Notes: a model not told the origin generated them from the sequence alone. Shown: positions 11,407-21,163, numbered from the stretch's first letter. The stretch is DNA of 64,000 bases from Streptomyces hokutonensis (GCF_000376565.1 NZ_BARG01000089.1:30197-94196), one strand, 5' to 3'. Program-made: numbers and translations.

Positions 11407-12005
11407 GCTTCCACCCCCTCCTCCTCGGGCTTCTCGCCCTTGGAGACGGCCACTTGGGGCACCGTGCCGGGTGCGGCCTCCGTCACCAGGCCCCGGTAGT
11501 AGTCCTGTTCGGTCATCCCCGGGTAGATGGCGTGCGGGCTGTCGACCATGGTGTCCTCGAGGCCGGCCAGCAGCTGTTCCTTGGTGTAGATGAGGTTGGC
11601 GCGGCTGCTGTCCGCCAGTTCGAACTCGTTGGTCATCGTCAACGCGCGCGTGGGGCACGCCTCGATGCACAGGCCGCACAGGATGCAGCGGGCGTAGTTG
11701 ATCTGGTAGACGCGGCCGTACCGCTCGCCCGGCGAGTAGCGCTCCTCGTCGGTGTTGTCGGCGCCCTCCACGTAGATGGCGTCGGCGGGGCAGGCCCAGG
11801 CGCACAGCTCGCAGCCGACACACTTCTCCAGGCCGTCCGGATGGCGGTTGAGCTGGTGCCGTCCGTGGAACCGGGGGGCTGTGGTCTTCTGCTGCTCCGG
11901 GTACTGCTCGGTCAGCCGCTTCTTGAACATGGCCTTGAAGGTCACGCCGAAGCCGGCCACGGGGTTCTGGAAACCGGGTGTGGTCTCCTTGGGCTCCTCA
12001 GCCAT
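11403..12005 (-). CDS. nuoI: NADH-quinone oxidoreductase subunit I
   Basis: 200 aa ferredoxin-like subunit carrying clusters N6a and N6b. Two CxxCxxCxxxCP motifs are present: C62/C65/C68/C72 (CVGCELCAWACP) and C107/C110/C113/C117 (CILCGLCIEACP). The ATG at 12005 was chosen over an upstream in-frame one because a near-perfect AAAGGAGG lies just upstream and the start falls inside the end of nuoH (8-nt overlap). Confidence 0.95.
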   Translation of the reverse strand: MAEEPKETTPGFQNPVAGFGVTFKAMFKKRLTEQYPEQQKTTAPRFHGRHQLNRHPDGLEKCVGCELCAWACPADAIYVEGADNTDEERYSPGERYGRVYQINYARCILCGLCIEACPTRALTMTNEFELADSSRANLIYTKEQLLAGLEDTMVDSPHAIYPGMTEQDYYRGLVTEAAPGTVPQVAVSKGEKPEEEGVEA

Positions 12006-13365
12006 CGGACGCCTCCTTTCCATCCAGAGATCCGTCACTGCCAGTATCCGAGCCACCACTGACAATCAGCTCCCGCTCGCGTCGCGAGGGGCGCCGAGGC
12101 ACCGGCGGCAACTCCTGTCCCGGCAGCGGCGGTACGGGGAATCCGCCCGCCATCGCGTCGAACCCGGCGGGTTCCTCGGCCAGTTGCGCGTCCTCCTTGG
12201 CCTTCTGGCGGAACATGTCCGCGATGAAGGACAGCAGGAGCAGAGCGAGCACACCGCCGACGATGTAGAGGGTGATGTCGGCGAAGTCGTAGTTCTGGTT
12301 CCTGAGGGTCCGTACGGTCGCGACGAGCATCAGCCAGACCACGGAGACCGGGATGAGGACCTTCCAGCCGAGCTTCATCAACTGGTCGTACCGCACGCGC
12401 GGGAGGGTGCCGCGGAGCCAGATGAAGAAGAACAGCAGCAGCTGGACCTTGACGACGAACCAGAGCATCGGCCACCAGCCGTGGTTCGCGCCCTCCCAGA
12501 AGGAGCTGATCGGCCACGGGGCCCGCCAGCCGCCCAGGAAGAGCGTGGTCGACACCGCGGAGACCGTCACCATGTTCACGTACTCGGCGAGCATGAAGAG
12601 CGCGAACTTGATGGACGAGTACTCGGTGTTGAAGCCGCCGACCAGGTCGCCCTCGGACTCCGGCATGTCGAAGGGGGCGCGGTTGGTCTCGCCGACCATC
12701 GTGATGACGTAGATGATGAAGGAGACCGGCAGCAGGATGATGTACCAGCGGTCGTGCTGTTGTTCAACGATCGTCGACGTGGACATCGACCCGGAGTAGA
12801 GGAACACCGAGGCGAACGCGGCGCCCATGGCGATCTCGTAGGAGATCATCTGCGCGCAGGAGCGCAGGCCGCCCAGGAGCGGGTAGGTGGAGCCGGAGCT
12901 CCAGCCCGCCAGGACGATGCCGTAGATGCCGACCGAGGCGACCGCGAGGATGTAGAGCATCGCGATCGGCAGGTCGGTGAGCTGCATCGTGGTGCGGTGG
13001 CCGAAGATCGACACCTCGTTGTCGGCCGGCCCGAAGGGGATGACCGCGATCGCCATGAAGGCCGGGATGGCCGCGACGACCGGCGCGAGGATGTAGATCA
13101 CCTTGTCGGCGCGCTTGACGATGAGGTCTTCCTTGAGCATCAGCTTCACGCCGTCGGCGAGCGACTGGAGCATGCCCCAGGGGCCGTGCCGGTTGGGGCC
13201 GATGCGCAGCTGCATCCAGGCGACGACCTTGCGTTCCCAGACGATCGAGAACAGCACGGTGATCATCAGGAAGGCGAAGCAGAACACCGCCTTGACGACG
13301 ACCAGCCACCAGGGGTCGCGGCCGAACATCGAGAGGTCTTCCGCGGCGAGGTACAGATTGCTCAT
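11998..13365 (-). CDS. nuoH: NADH-quinone oxidoreductase subunit H
   Basis: 455 aa. The quinone-site membrane subunit joining peripheral and membrane arms. Signatures: ERKVVAWMQLRIGPNRHGPWG and ETNRAPFDMPESEGDLVGGFNTEY (acidic quinone-cavity loop). About 75 residues at the C-terminus (from FRQKAKEDAQLAEEP) form a hydrophilic Pro/Gly/Ser-rich extension absent from E. coli NuoH. ATG start overlaps the nuoG stop (ATGA). Confidence 0.95.
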   Translation of the reverse strand: MSNLYLAAEDLSMFGRDPWWLVVVKAVFCFAFLMITVLFSIVWERKVVAWMQLRIGPNRHGPWGMLQSLADGVKLMLKEDLIVKRADKVIYILAPVVAAIPAFMAIAVIPFGPADNEVSIFGHRTTMQLTDLPIAMLYILAVASVGIYGIVLAGWSSGSTYPLLGGLRSCAQMISYEIAMGAAFASVFLYSGSMSTSTIVEQQHDRWYIILLPVSFIIYVITMVGETNRAPFDMPESEGDLVGGFNTEYSSIKFALFMLAEYVNMVTVSAVSTTLFLGGWRAPWPISSFWEGANHGWWPMLWFVVKVQLLLFFFIWLRGTLPRVRYDQLMKLGWKVLIPVSVVWLMLVATVRTLRNQNYDFADITLYIVGGVLALLLLSFIADMFRQKAKEDAQLAEEPAGFDAMAGGFPVPPLPGQELPPVPRRPSRRERELIVSGGSDTGSDGSLDGKEASDG

Positions 13366-15866
13366 GCCTCCACCTCCTTGGGGGCCTCGCCCGCGAGCGT
13401 GGCCGGGCCGATGCGGACGAGTGCGCCGGGCAGCGCCCCGGTGTCGGAGGCGACGCCCCCGCCGGTGGAGTTCAGCGGGAGCCAGACCACGCGGTCGGGC
13501 ATCTCCGTGATCAGCAGCGGGAGTTCGACGGTTCCGGAGGCGCCGGTCACGGCGAGGGTGTCGCCGTCCTTGACGCCCGCCTCGGCGGCGGTTGCGGCCG
13601 ACACGCGCGCGTGGGCGGCGTGCCGGGTGCCGGCGAGGGCTTCGTCGCCCTCCTGGAGGGCACCCTGGTCGAGCAGCAGCCGGTGCCCGGCGAGCACGGC
13701 CTCCCCGGCGGCGGGCCGGGGCAGTACGCCCGCGGTCTCCAGCGGTTCGGTGGCCCGCGGTCCGTCCCAGGCACCGAGCCGGTCCAACTCCGCGCGCGTG
13801 GTGCGCAGATCGGGCAGTCCCAGGTGGACGTCCATGGCGTCGGCCAGCATGTGCAGGACGCGCGCGTCGGTGGGGGCGAGGGTGCGGGTCATCTGGTCGG
13901 GCTTGAGCGCGGCGTCGAAGAAGCGCACCCTGCCCTCCCAGTTGAGGAAGGCGCCCGCCTTCTCGGCGACCGCCGCGACCGGGAGAACGACATCCGCGTG
14001 TTCGGTGATCTCGCTGGGCCGCAGTTCGAGCGAGACCACGAAGCCGACCTCGTCGAGTGCCGCACGCGTGCGTGCCGGATCGGGCAGGTCGCCCGGCTCC
14101 ACACCGGCGACGAGCAGCGCCCGCAGTTCACCGCCGGCGGCGGCCTCGACGATCTGGCCGGCGTCGCGGCCGTAGCGGTGCGGGAGTTCGGCGACACCCC
14201 AGGCGGCGGCGACCTCCTCACGCGCGCGTGGATCGGTCGCCGGGCGTCCGCCCGGCAGCAGCGACGGCAGCGCCCCCGCCTCGATCGCGCCGCGCTCCCC
14301 GGCCCGGCGTGGAATCCACACCAGCCGGGCACCGGTCGCGGACGCGGCCCGTACGGCGGCGGTGAGGCCCCCGGCGACGGCGGCCAGCCGCTCTCCTACG
14401 ACGATGACCGCGCCCTCGGTGCGCAGCGCCTCGGAGGCGCGGGCTCCGTCGTCCTCCAGGCCGACCCCGCTCGCGAGCGCGTCCAGCCACTCGGTCTCGG
14501 TGCCGGGAGCGGCCGGCAGCAGCGTGCCGCCCGCCTTCTCCAGCCCGCGCGTGGCGAACGTGGCCAGCGAGAACACCCGCTGCCCATGTGTGCGCGAGGC
14601 CTTGCGCAGCCGCAGGAAGACGCCGGGCGCCTCCTCCTCGGACTCGAACCCGACCAGCAGGACGGCGGGCGCCTTCTCCAGGGAGGTGTACGTGACGCCG
14701 TTGCCGTCGAGGTCCCGGCCGCGGCCCGCGACCCGGGCGGCCAGGAAGTCGGCCTCCTCGCTGCTGTGCACGCGCGCGCGGAAGTCGATGTCGTTCGTGT
14801 CGAGCGCCACGCGCGCGAACTTGCTGTACGCGTAGGCGTCCTCGATGGTGAGCCGGCCGCCGGTCAGGACACCGGTGCGGCCCCGCGAGGCGAGCAGTCC
14901 CTGGGCGGCGATCTGCAGCGCCTCCGGCCAGGAGGCGGGGACGAGTTCGCCCTCGGGGTTGCGGATCAGCGGCGTCTCCAGCCGGTCGCGCTGCTGCGCG
15001 TACCGGAAGGCGAAGCGCCCCTTGTCGCAGATCCACTCCTCGTTGACCTCGGGGTCCACGGCCGCCAGGCGCCGCATGACCTTGCCGCGACGGTGGTCGG
15101 TGCGGGTCGCGCAGCCCCCGGAGCAGTGCTCGCACACGGAGGGTGTGGAGACCAGGTCGAAGGGGCGGGAGCGGAATCGGTACGCCGCCGAGGTCAGAGC
15201 GCCCACCGGGCAGATCTGGATGGTGTTCCCGGAGAAGTACGACTCGAAGGGGTCGCCCTCACCGGTGCCGACCTGTTGCAGCGCGCCGCGCTCCAGCAGC
15301 TCGATCATCGGGTCGCCCGCGATCTGGTTGGAGAACCGGGTGCAGCGCGCGCACAGCACGCACCGCTCGCGGTCCAGCAGCACCTGGGTGGAGATCGGGA
15401 CGGGCTTCTCGTAGGTCCGCTTCCTGCCTTCGAAGCGGGAGTCCGCCTGGCCGTGCGACATCGCCTGGTTCTGCAGGGGGCACTCGCCGCCCTTGTCGCA
15501 GACCGGGCAGTCCAGCGGGTGGTTGATGAGGAGCAGTTCCATCACACCGTGCTGGGCCTTCTCGGCCACGGGCGAGCTGAGCTGGGTCTTGACGACCATG
15601 CCGTCCGTGCACGTGATCGTGCAGGACGCCATCGGTTTGCGCTGGCCCTCGACCTCGACGATGCACTGACGGCAGGCGCCGGCCGGATCGAGGAGAGGGT
15701 GGTCGCAGAACCGGGGGATCTCGATGCCGAGTTGCTCGGCGGCGCGGATGACCAGGGTGCCCTTGGGCACACTGATCTCGGCGCCGTCGATCGTCAGCGA
15801 GACGAGATCTTCCGGCGGGACCGCCGCCTCCCCTCCACCGGAGGGAGCGCTCGTGGTCACCGTCAT
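13362..15866 (-). CDS. nuoG: NADH-quinone oxidoreductase subunit G
   Basis: 834 aa molybdopterin-oxidoreductase-like subunit carrying several Fe-S clusters. In order: a 2Fe-2S domain (CDHPLLDPAGACRQC...C), the HPLDCPVCDKGGECPLQ segment with the His/Cys-ligated N5 cluster, CVLCARCTRF...CPVGAL for N4, and a CX2CX3CX27C motif (CEHCSGGC...C). That spacing is the extra N7 4Fe-4S site known from E. coli and Thermus and lost in mitochondria. The remaining C-terminal half is the degenerate molybdopterin fold. ATG at 15866 overlaps the nuoF stop (ATGA); the open frame upstream of it is not used. Confidence 0.94.
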   Translation of the reverse strand: MTVTTSAPSGGGEAAVPPEDLVSLTIDGAEISVPKGTLVIRAAEQLGIEIPRFCDHPLLDPAGACRQCIVEVEGQRKPMASCTITCTDGMVVKTQLSSPVAEKAQHGVMELLLINHPLDCPVCDKGGECPLQNQAMSHGQADSRFEGRKRTYEKPVPISTQVLLDRERCVLCARCTRFSNQIAGDPMIELLERGALQQVGTGEGDPFESYFSGNTIQICPVGALTSAAYRFRSRPFDLVSTPSVCEHCSGGCATRTDHRRGKVMRRLAAVDPEVNEEWICDKGRFAFRYAQQRDRLETPLIRNPEGELVPASWPEALQIAAQGLLASRGRTGVLTGGRLTIEDAYAYSKFARVALDTNDIDFRARVHSSEEADFLAARVAGRGRDLDGNGVTYTSLEKAPAVLLVGFESEEEAPGVFLRLRKASRTHGQRVFSLATFATRGLEKAGGTLLPAAPGTETEWLDALASGVGLEDDGARASEALRTEGAVIVVGERLAAVAGGLTAAVRAASATGARLVWIPRRAGERGAIEAGALPSLLPGGRPATDPRAREEVAAAWGVAELPHRYGRDAGQIVEAAAGGELRALLVAGVEPGDLPDPARTRAALDEVGFVVSLELRPSEITEHADVVLPVAAVAEKAGAFLNWEGRVRFFDAALKPDQMTRTLAPTDARVLHMLADAMDVHLGLPDLRTTRAELDRLGAWDGPRATEPLETAGVLPRPAAGEAVLAGHRLLLDQGALQEGDEALAGTRHAAHARVSAATAAEAGVKDGDTLAVTGASGTVELPLLITEMPDRVVWLPLNSTGGGVASDTGALPGALVRIGPATLAGEAPKEVEA

Positions 15867-17209
15867 GCGTTCACCTCCGTGCGGTCGGCCCAGGCCGTGG
15901 ACTTGGCCGGGTCGAAGGGGCAGCCCCGGCCCGTGATGTGCTGCTCGTACTCCTCGCGGAAGTACTTGAGCGAGGAGAAGATCGGCGAGGCGGCGCCGTC
16001 GCCGAGGGCGCAGAAGGACTTGCCGTTGATGTTGTCGGCGATGTCGTTCAGCTTGTCGAGGTCGGACATCGCGCCCTTGCCGGCCTCGATGTCGCGCAGC
16101 AACTGCACGAGCCAGTACGTCCCTTCGCGGCACGGTGTGCACTTGCCGCAGGACTCGTGGGCGTAGAACTCGGTCCAGCGGGTGACGGCACGCACGACGC
16201 AGGTCGTCTCGTCGAAGCACTGCAGAGCTTTTGTGCCGAGCATGGAACCCGCGGCACCCACTCCTTCGTAATCAAGAGGGACGTCGAGGTGCTCGTCGGT
16301 GAACATCGGCGTGGAGGACCCGCCCGGCGTCCAGAACTTGAGGCGGTGCCCGGCGCGCATCCCGCCGCTCATGTCGAGCAGTTGGCGGAGTGTGATGCCG
16401 AGCGGCGCCTCGTACTGACCGGGGCTGGTGACATGGCCGCTGAGCGAGTAGAGCGTGAAGCCCGGAGACTTCTCGCTGCCCATCGACCTGAACCATTCCT
16501 TGCCTTTTTGCAGAATCGCGGGAACTGACGCGATCGACTCAACGTTATTCACGACAGTCGGGCACGCATAGAGGCCCGCGACGGCGGGGAAAGGGGGACG
16601 GAGCCGCGGTTGACCACGGCGGCCTTCGAGCGAGTCGAGCAGTGCGGTCTCCTCACCGCAGATGTACGCGCCGGCGCCCGCGTGCACGGTGAGCTGCAGG
16701 TCCAGGCCACTGCCCAGGATGTTCTCGCCGAGGTAACCCGCCGCGTAGGCCTCACGCACGGCCTCGTGCAACCGCCGCAATACGGGGACGACTTCACCAC
16801 GCAGATAGATGAAGGCATGCGAAGACCTGATGGCGTAACACGCGATGACAATGCCCTCGATGAGGCTGTGCGGGTTCGCGAAGAGGAGCGGGATGTCCTT
16901 ACAGGTTCCGGGCTCCGACTCGTCGGCGTTGACAACTAGATAGTGTGGTTTTCCATCCCCTTGGGGAATGAATTGCCATTTCATTCCGGTCGGGAAGCCG
17001 GCGCCACCGCGACCGCGCAGACCGGAGTCCTTCACATAGGCGATGAGGTCGTCCGGCGACATCGCGAGCGCCTTGCGGAGCCCCTCGTATCCCTCGTGCC
17101 TTCGGTACGTGTCCAGAGTCCAGGACTCGTCCTCGTCCCAGAAGGCCGACAGCACGGGTGCGAGCAGCTTCTCGGGGCTGTGGTCTTTCAGTTCGGGTGC
17201 CAAGGTCAT
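15863..17209 (-). CDS. nuoF: NADH-quinone oxidoreductase subunit F (NADH-binding)
   Basis: 448 aa, the NADH-oxidising FMN subunit. Glycine-rich NADH/FMN loop GLRGRGGAGFPTGMKW, FMN-binding NADESEPGTCKDIPL, and the N3 cluster ligands ESCGKCTPCREG plus the distal Cys in NGKSFCALGDGAA. ATG at 17209 with GGAGGGGG upstream; it shares one base with the nuoE stop (TGATG). Base composition of 16490-16900 is slightly less GC-rich than in the neighbours, but the frame stays intact. Confidence 0.95.
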   Translation of the reverse strand: MTLAPELKDHSPEKLLAPVLSAFWDEDESWTLDTYRRHEGYEGLRKALAMSPDDLIAYVKDSGLRGRGGAGFPTGMKWQFIPQGDGKPHYLVVNADESEPGTCKDIPLLFANPHSLIEGIVIACYAIRSSHAFIYLRGEVVPVLRRLHEAVREAYAAGYLGENILGSGLDLQLTVHAGAGAYICGEETALLDSLEGRRGQPRLRPPFPAVAGLYACPTVVNNVESIASVPAILQKGKEWFRSMGSEKSPGFTLYSLSGHVTSPGQYEAPLGITLRQLLDMSGGMRAGHRLKFWTPGGSSTPMFTDEHLDVPLDYEGVGAAGSMLGTKALQCFDETTCVVRAVTRWTEFYAHESCGKCTPCREGTYWLVQLLRDIEAGKGAMSDLDKLNDIADNINGKSFCALGDGAASPIFSSLKYFREEYEQHITGRGCPFDPAKSTAWADRTEVNA

Positions 17210-18057
17210 CACTCCCCCTCCTCGGCTACAGGCCCCGCCGGGTGGGCGGGGTCGGAGGCCGACGTGTCCTGCGGCGCATCGTGCGAACTGAGGTGCTCGG
17301 CCGGCGACTGGTCCTGCGGCGCTCCGGAGCCGCGCGGATGGACCACGCGCGCGGGTGCGGTCTCTCCCCTGGCCAGGCGGAGGCCCACCAACGACGCGGG
17401 TCCCGCACCGCCGCTCGCCCCGACGGCCCCGGGCCGCTCGTCGGGGAAGCCGGCGAGGATCCGCGCGGTCTCCTTGAAGGTGCACATCGGCGCCCCGCGC
17501 GTGGGCTCCACGGGTGCGCCCGTGCGCAGGTCGTCGACGAGACGCCGGGCGCTGGCGGGGGTCTGGTTGTCGAAGAACTCCCAGTTGACCATCACCACCG
17601 GCGCGAAGTCGCAGGCCGCGTTGCACTCGATGTGCTCCAGGGTGACCTTGCCGTCGTCGGTGGTCTCACCGTTGCCGACGCCCAGGTGCTCCTGCAGGGA
17701 CTCGAAGATGGCGTCGCCGCCCATCACCGCACACAGCGTGTTGGTGCAGACCCCGACCTGGTAGTCGCCGCTCGGCCGGCGCCGGTACATCGTGTAGAAG
17801 GTCGCGACGGCGGCGACCTCGGCCGTGGTCAGCTCCAGCAGGTCCGCGCAGAACTGCTGCCCCGTGCGCGTGACATGGCCTTCCTCCGCCTGCACGAGAT
17901 GCAGCAACGGCAGGAGGGCCGAGCGGGAGTCCGGGTAGCGGGCGATGATCTCCCGCCCGTCGGCCTCCAGCCGGGCCCGGACGTCGTCCGGGTAAGCGGG
18001 CGCGGGCAGTTGGGGCATGCCCAGGCTGACGCCCTGCTCCGAAGAACTGGTGGTCAC
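17209..18057 (-). CDS. nuoE: NADH-quinone oxidoreductase subunit E
   Basis: 282 aa thioredoxin-fold 2Fe-2S subunit (N1a). Ligands C104, C109, C145 and C149 follow the family CX4C...CX3C pattern (CTNTLC, CNAAC). GTG start at 18057 overlaps the nuoD stop. The family core ends near residue 215; an extra tail of about 65 residues rich in Ala, Pro, Gly, Ser and acidic residues follows, longer than E. coli NuoE (166 aa). Confidence 0.94.
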   Translation of the reverse strand: MTTSSSEQGVSLGMPQLPAPAYPDDVRARLEADGREIIARYPDSRSALLPLLHLVQAEEGHVTRTGQQFCADLLELTTAEVAAVATFYTMYRRRPSGDYQVGVCTNTLCAVMGGDAIFESLQEHLGVGNGETTDDGKVTLEHIECNAACDFAPVVMVNWEFFDNQTPASARRLVDDLRTGAPVEPTRGAPMCTFKETARILAGFPDERPGAVGASGGAGPASLVGLRLARGETAPARVVHPRGSGAPQDQSPAEHLSSHDAPQDTSASDPAHPAGPVAEEGE

Positions 18058-19391
18058 CGGTCGACGCCTCCCATCACGGGGTCGATGGACGCGACGGCGA
18101 CGATGACGTCGGCGACCTGGCCGCCCTCGCACATCGCCGCCATGGCCTGAAGGTTGGTGAAGGACGGGTCCCTGAAGTGGACCCGGTAGGGGCGGGTGCC
18201 TCCGTCGGAGACGGCGTGCACCCCGAGTTCGCCCTTGGGCGACTCGACCGCCGCGTACGCCTGTCCCGGCGGGACGCGGAAGCCCTCGGTCACCAGCTTG
18301 AAGTGGTGGATCAGGGCCTCCATGGAGGTACCCATGATCTTCTTGATGTGGTCGAGCGAGTTGCCCAACCCGTCCGGTCCCAGCGCGAGTTGGGCGGGCC
18401 AGGCGATCTTCTTGTCGGCGACCATGACCGGCCCGGGCTGCAGCCGGTCCAGGCACTGCTCGATGATCCGCAGCGACTGGCGCATCTCCTCCAGGCGGAT
18501 GAGGAAGCGGCCGTAGGAGTCGCAGGTGTCGGCGGTCGGGATGTCGAAGTCGTAGGTCTCGTAGTCGCAGTACGGCTGCGCCTTGCGCAGGTCGTGCGGC
18601 AGACCGGTGGAGCGCAGGATCGGCCCTGTGGCGCCGAGGGCCATGCAGCCGGCCAGGTCGAGGTAGCCGACGTCCTGCATACGGGCCTTGAAGATGGGGT
18701 TCCCGGTGGCGAGCTTGTCGTACTCGGGGAGGTTCTTCTTCATCTTCTTCACGAACTCGCGGACCTGGTCCACCGCGCCGGGCGGCAGGTCCTGGGCGAG
18801 TCCGCCGGGGCGGATGTACGCGTGGTTCATCCGCAGGCCCGTGATGAGCTCGTAGATGTCGAGAATCATTTCACGATCACGGAATCCGTAGATCATGATC
18901 GTGGTGGCGCCGAGTTCCATACCGCCGGTGGCGATGCACACCAGGTGGGAGGACAACCGGTTCAGCTCCATCAGGAGCACCCGGATGATCTTCGCCCGCT
19001 CGGTGATCTGGTCCTCGACGCCGAGGAGTTTCTCGACGGCGAGACAGTAGGCGGTCTCGTTGAAGAAGGACGTCAGATAGTCCATGCGCGTCACGAACGT
19101 GGTGCCCTGCGTCCACGTGCGGTACTCGAGGTTCTTCTCGATACCGGTGTGCAGGTAGCCGATGCCGCAGCGGGCCTCGGTGACCGTCTCGCCGTCGATC
19201 TCCAGGATGAGGCGGAGCACACCGTGCGTGGAGGGGTGCTGGGGCCCCATGTTGACGACGATGCGCTCGTCGTCGGCCCGGGCCGCGGACTGGACGACCT
19301 CGTCCCAGTCGCCACCGGTGACCGTATATACGGTGCCCTCGGTGGTCTCGCGCGCCGAAGCGGCCGAAGCGGATGCTGACTGCGTGCTCAC
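18054..19391 (-). CDS. nuoD: NADH-quinone oxidoreductase subunit D
   Basis: 445 aa, homologous to the large subunit of NiFe hydrogenases; forms the quinone site with NuoB and NuoH. Signatures NMGPQHPSTHGVLRL near the N-terminus, RPGGLAQDLPPG, and the C-terminal DPVMGGVDR. NuoC and NuoD are separate genes here, not fused as in E. coli. GTG start overlaps the nuoC stop. Confidence 0.95.
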   Translation of the reverse strand: MSTQSASASAASARETTEGTVYTVTGGDWDEVVQSAARADDERIVVNMGPQHPSTHGVLRLILEIDGETVTEARCGIGYLHTGIEKNLEYRTWTQGTTFVTRMDYLTSFFNETAYCLAVEKLLGVEDQITERAKIIRVLLMELNRLSSHLVCIATGGMELGATTIMIYGFRDREMILDIYELITGLRMNHAYIRPGGLAQDLPPGAVDQVREFVKKMKKNLPEYDKLATGNPIFKARMQDVGYLDLAGCMALGATGPILRSTGLPHDLRKAQPYCDYETYDFDIPTADTCDSYGRFLIRLEEMRQSLRIIEQCLDRLQPGPVMVADKKIAWPAQLALGPDGLGNSLDHIKKIMGTSMEALIHHFKLVTEGFRVPPGQAYAAVESPKGELGVHAVSDGGTRPYRVHFRDPSFTNLQAMAAMCEGGQVADVIVAVASIDPVMGGVDR

Positions 19392-20131
19392 GAGTACGAC
19401 CTCCGCTGGTCCGGAGCCGGGATCTGGGCGCCCTTGTACTCGACGGCGATGCCGCCGAGGGGGTAGTCCTTGCGCTGCGGGTGGCCCGGCCAGTCGTCCG
19501 GCATCATGATCCGCGTCAGCGCCGGGTGACCGTCGAAGACGATGCCGAAGAAGTCATAGGTCTCGCGCTCATGCCAGTCGTTGGTCGGATAGACGGAGAC
19601 CAGCGACGGGATGTGCGGATCGCTGTCCGGGGCGCTGACTTCGAGGCGGATCAGCCGGTTGTGGGTGATCGAGCGCAGGTGGTAGACGGCGTGCAGCTCG
19701 CGGCCCTTGTCGTGCGGGTAGTGGACCGCGCTGACGCCGGTGCAGAGTTCGAAGCGCAGGGCCGGGTCGTCGCGCAGGGTCTGGGCGACGCGGACCAGGT
19801 GCTCGCGTTCGATGTGGAAGGTGAGTTCGCCGCGGTCGACGATCGTCCTGTCGATCGCGTTGTCGGGCAGCAGGCCCTGTTCCTCCAGGGCGCCCTCCAG
19901 TTCGTCGGCGACCTCGTCGAACCAGCCGCCGTAGGGCCGGCCGGACGCTCCCGGGAGGCGGATCGAGCGGACCAGGCCGCCGTAACCCGAGGTGTCGCCG
20001 CCGTTGTTGGCACCGAACATGCCGCGCTGGACGCGGATCTCCTCACCTCCGTCGCCGCGCTGACCGGGGAGGTTGGAGCCACTCAGATCCTTCTCCGGGT
20101 TGGCTCCGTTGGTGCCGTTCGCGTCACTCAC
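19388..20131 (-). CDS. nuoC: NADH-quinone oxidoreductase subunit C
   Basis: 247 aa (30-kDa subunit) of the connecting module. The family signature HERETYDFFGIVFDGHP and the C-terminal QRKDYPLGG are present. About the first 75 residues (SDANGTNGANPEKDLSGSN, GGEEIRVQRGMFG and on) are Gly/Asn/Asp-rich and lie before the conserved fold. GTG start at 20131 overlaps the nuoB stop. Confidence 0.94.
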   Translation of the reverse strand: MSDANGTNGANPEKDLSGSNLPGQRGDGGEEIRVQRGMFGANNGGDTSGYGGLVRSIRLPGASGRPYGGWFDEVADELEGALEEQGLLPDNAIDRTIVDRGELTFHIEREHLVRVAQTLRDDPALRFELCTGVSAVHYPHDKGRELHAVYHLRSITHNRLIRLEVSAPDSDPHIPSLVSVYPTNDWHERETYDFFGIVFDGHPALTRIMMPDDWPGHPQRKDYPLGGIAVEYKGAQIPAPDQRRSYS

Positions 20132-20682
20132 CGCAGCAGGCCCTTCATCTCGATGGTGGGCAGTGCCTTGAGCGCCGCCTCCTCCGCCTCGCGGGCCGCC
20201 TCCTCGGCGTTCACGCCGAGCTTGGAGGACTGGATCTTCTGGTGGAGCTTGAGGATCGCGTCCATCAGCATCTCGGGCCGTGGCGGGCAGCCCGGGAGAT
20301 AGATGTCGACCGGGACGATGTGGTCGACGCCCTGCACGATCGCGTAGTTGTTGAACATGCCGCCCGACGAGGCGCAGACCCCCATGGAGATCACCCACTT
20401 GGGGTTCGGCATCTGGTCGTAGACCTGCCGCAGCACCGGCGCCATCTTCTGGCTGACCCGGCCCGCGACGATCATCAGGTCCGCCTGGCGGGGTGAGCCG
20501 CGGAAGACCTCCATGCCGAAGCGCGCCAGGTCGTACCGTCCGGCGCCGGTCGTCATCATCTCGATGGCGCAGCAGGCGAGTCCGAACGTGGCGGGGAAGA
20601 CGGACGCCTTGCGCACCCAGCCCGCGGCCTGCTCGACGGTGGTGAGCAGGAAGCCGCTCGGCAGCTTTTCTTCGAGTCCCAT
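20128..20682 (-). CDS. nuoB: NADH-quinone oxidoreductase subunit B
   Basis: 184 aa, carries the terminal cluster N2 that reduces the quinone. All four ligands are present: the tandem C37-C38 (GLACCAIEMM), C103 (GVCASSGGMF) and C132 (LPGCPPRPE). ATG at 20682 with GAGGGG about 9 nt upstream; 14 nt after nuoA. Confidence 0.96.
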   Translation of the reverse strand: MGLEEKLPSGFLLTTVEQAAGWVRKASVFPATFGLACCAIEMMTTGAGRYDLARFGMEVFRGSPRQADLMIVAGRVSQKMAPVLRQVYDQMPNPKWVISMGVCASSGGMFNNYAIVQGVDHIVPVDIYLPGCPPRPEMLMDAILKLHQKIQSSKLGVNAEEAAREAEEAALKALPTIEMKGLLR

Positions 20683-20696
20683 GAGTTAAAGGCCCC

Positions 20697-21056
20697 TCAG
20701 TCCCATTCCAGGCCGCCGCGCCGCCATACGTACGCGTACGCGACGAAGACGGTGAGCACGAAGAGCAGCATCTCCACGAGCCCGAAAACACCCAGGGCGT
20801 CGAAGGTGACGGCCCAGGGGTAGAGGAAGACGATCTCGATGTCGAAGACGATGAAGAGCATCGCCGTCAGGTAGTACTTGATGGGGAAGCGCCCGCCGCC
20901 GGCCGGCGTGGGGGTCGGCTCGATGCCGCACTCGTACGCTTCGAGCTTGGCCCGGTTGTAACGCTTCGGACCGATCAGCGTGGCCATGACCACGGAGAAG
21001 ATCGCAAAGCCTGCCCCGAGGGCTCCCAGTACGAGGATGGGCGCATACGCGTTCAC
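20697..21056 (-). CDS. nuoA: NADH-quinone oxidoreductase subunit A
   Basis: 119 aa, three membrane helices, first gene of the operon. The matrix-loop signature YECGIEPTP and the acidic FDIEIVFLYPWAV helix are present. GTG start at 21056 with GAGGAG 5-9 nt upstream. The 745-nt region beyond it carries the operon's presumed promoter and the Rex-like site. Confidence 0.95.
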   Translation of the reverse strand: MNAYAPILVLGALGAGFAIFSVVMATLIGPKRYNRAKLEAYECGIEPTPTPAGGGRFPIKYYLTAMLFIVFDIEIVFLYPWAVTFDALGVFGLVEMLLFVLTVFVAYAYVWRRGGLEWD

Positions 21057-21163
21057 CGCTCCTCGCTCCTCTCAGTCGGCACTGACTGCTGGCGATGGCG
21101 TCGGACTCACACCCACCTCACACACTCGGCAACTCCCGCCCGTCCCGGCGAAGATCGCGAACA

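Noticed and set aside
13611..16166. 851-codon plus-strand frame opposite nuoG
   Set aside because: Antisense artefact; nuoG has all its Fe-S motifs in the minus frame.
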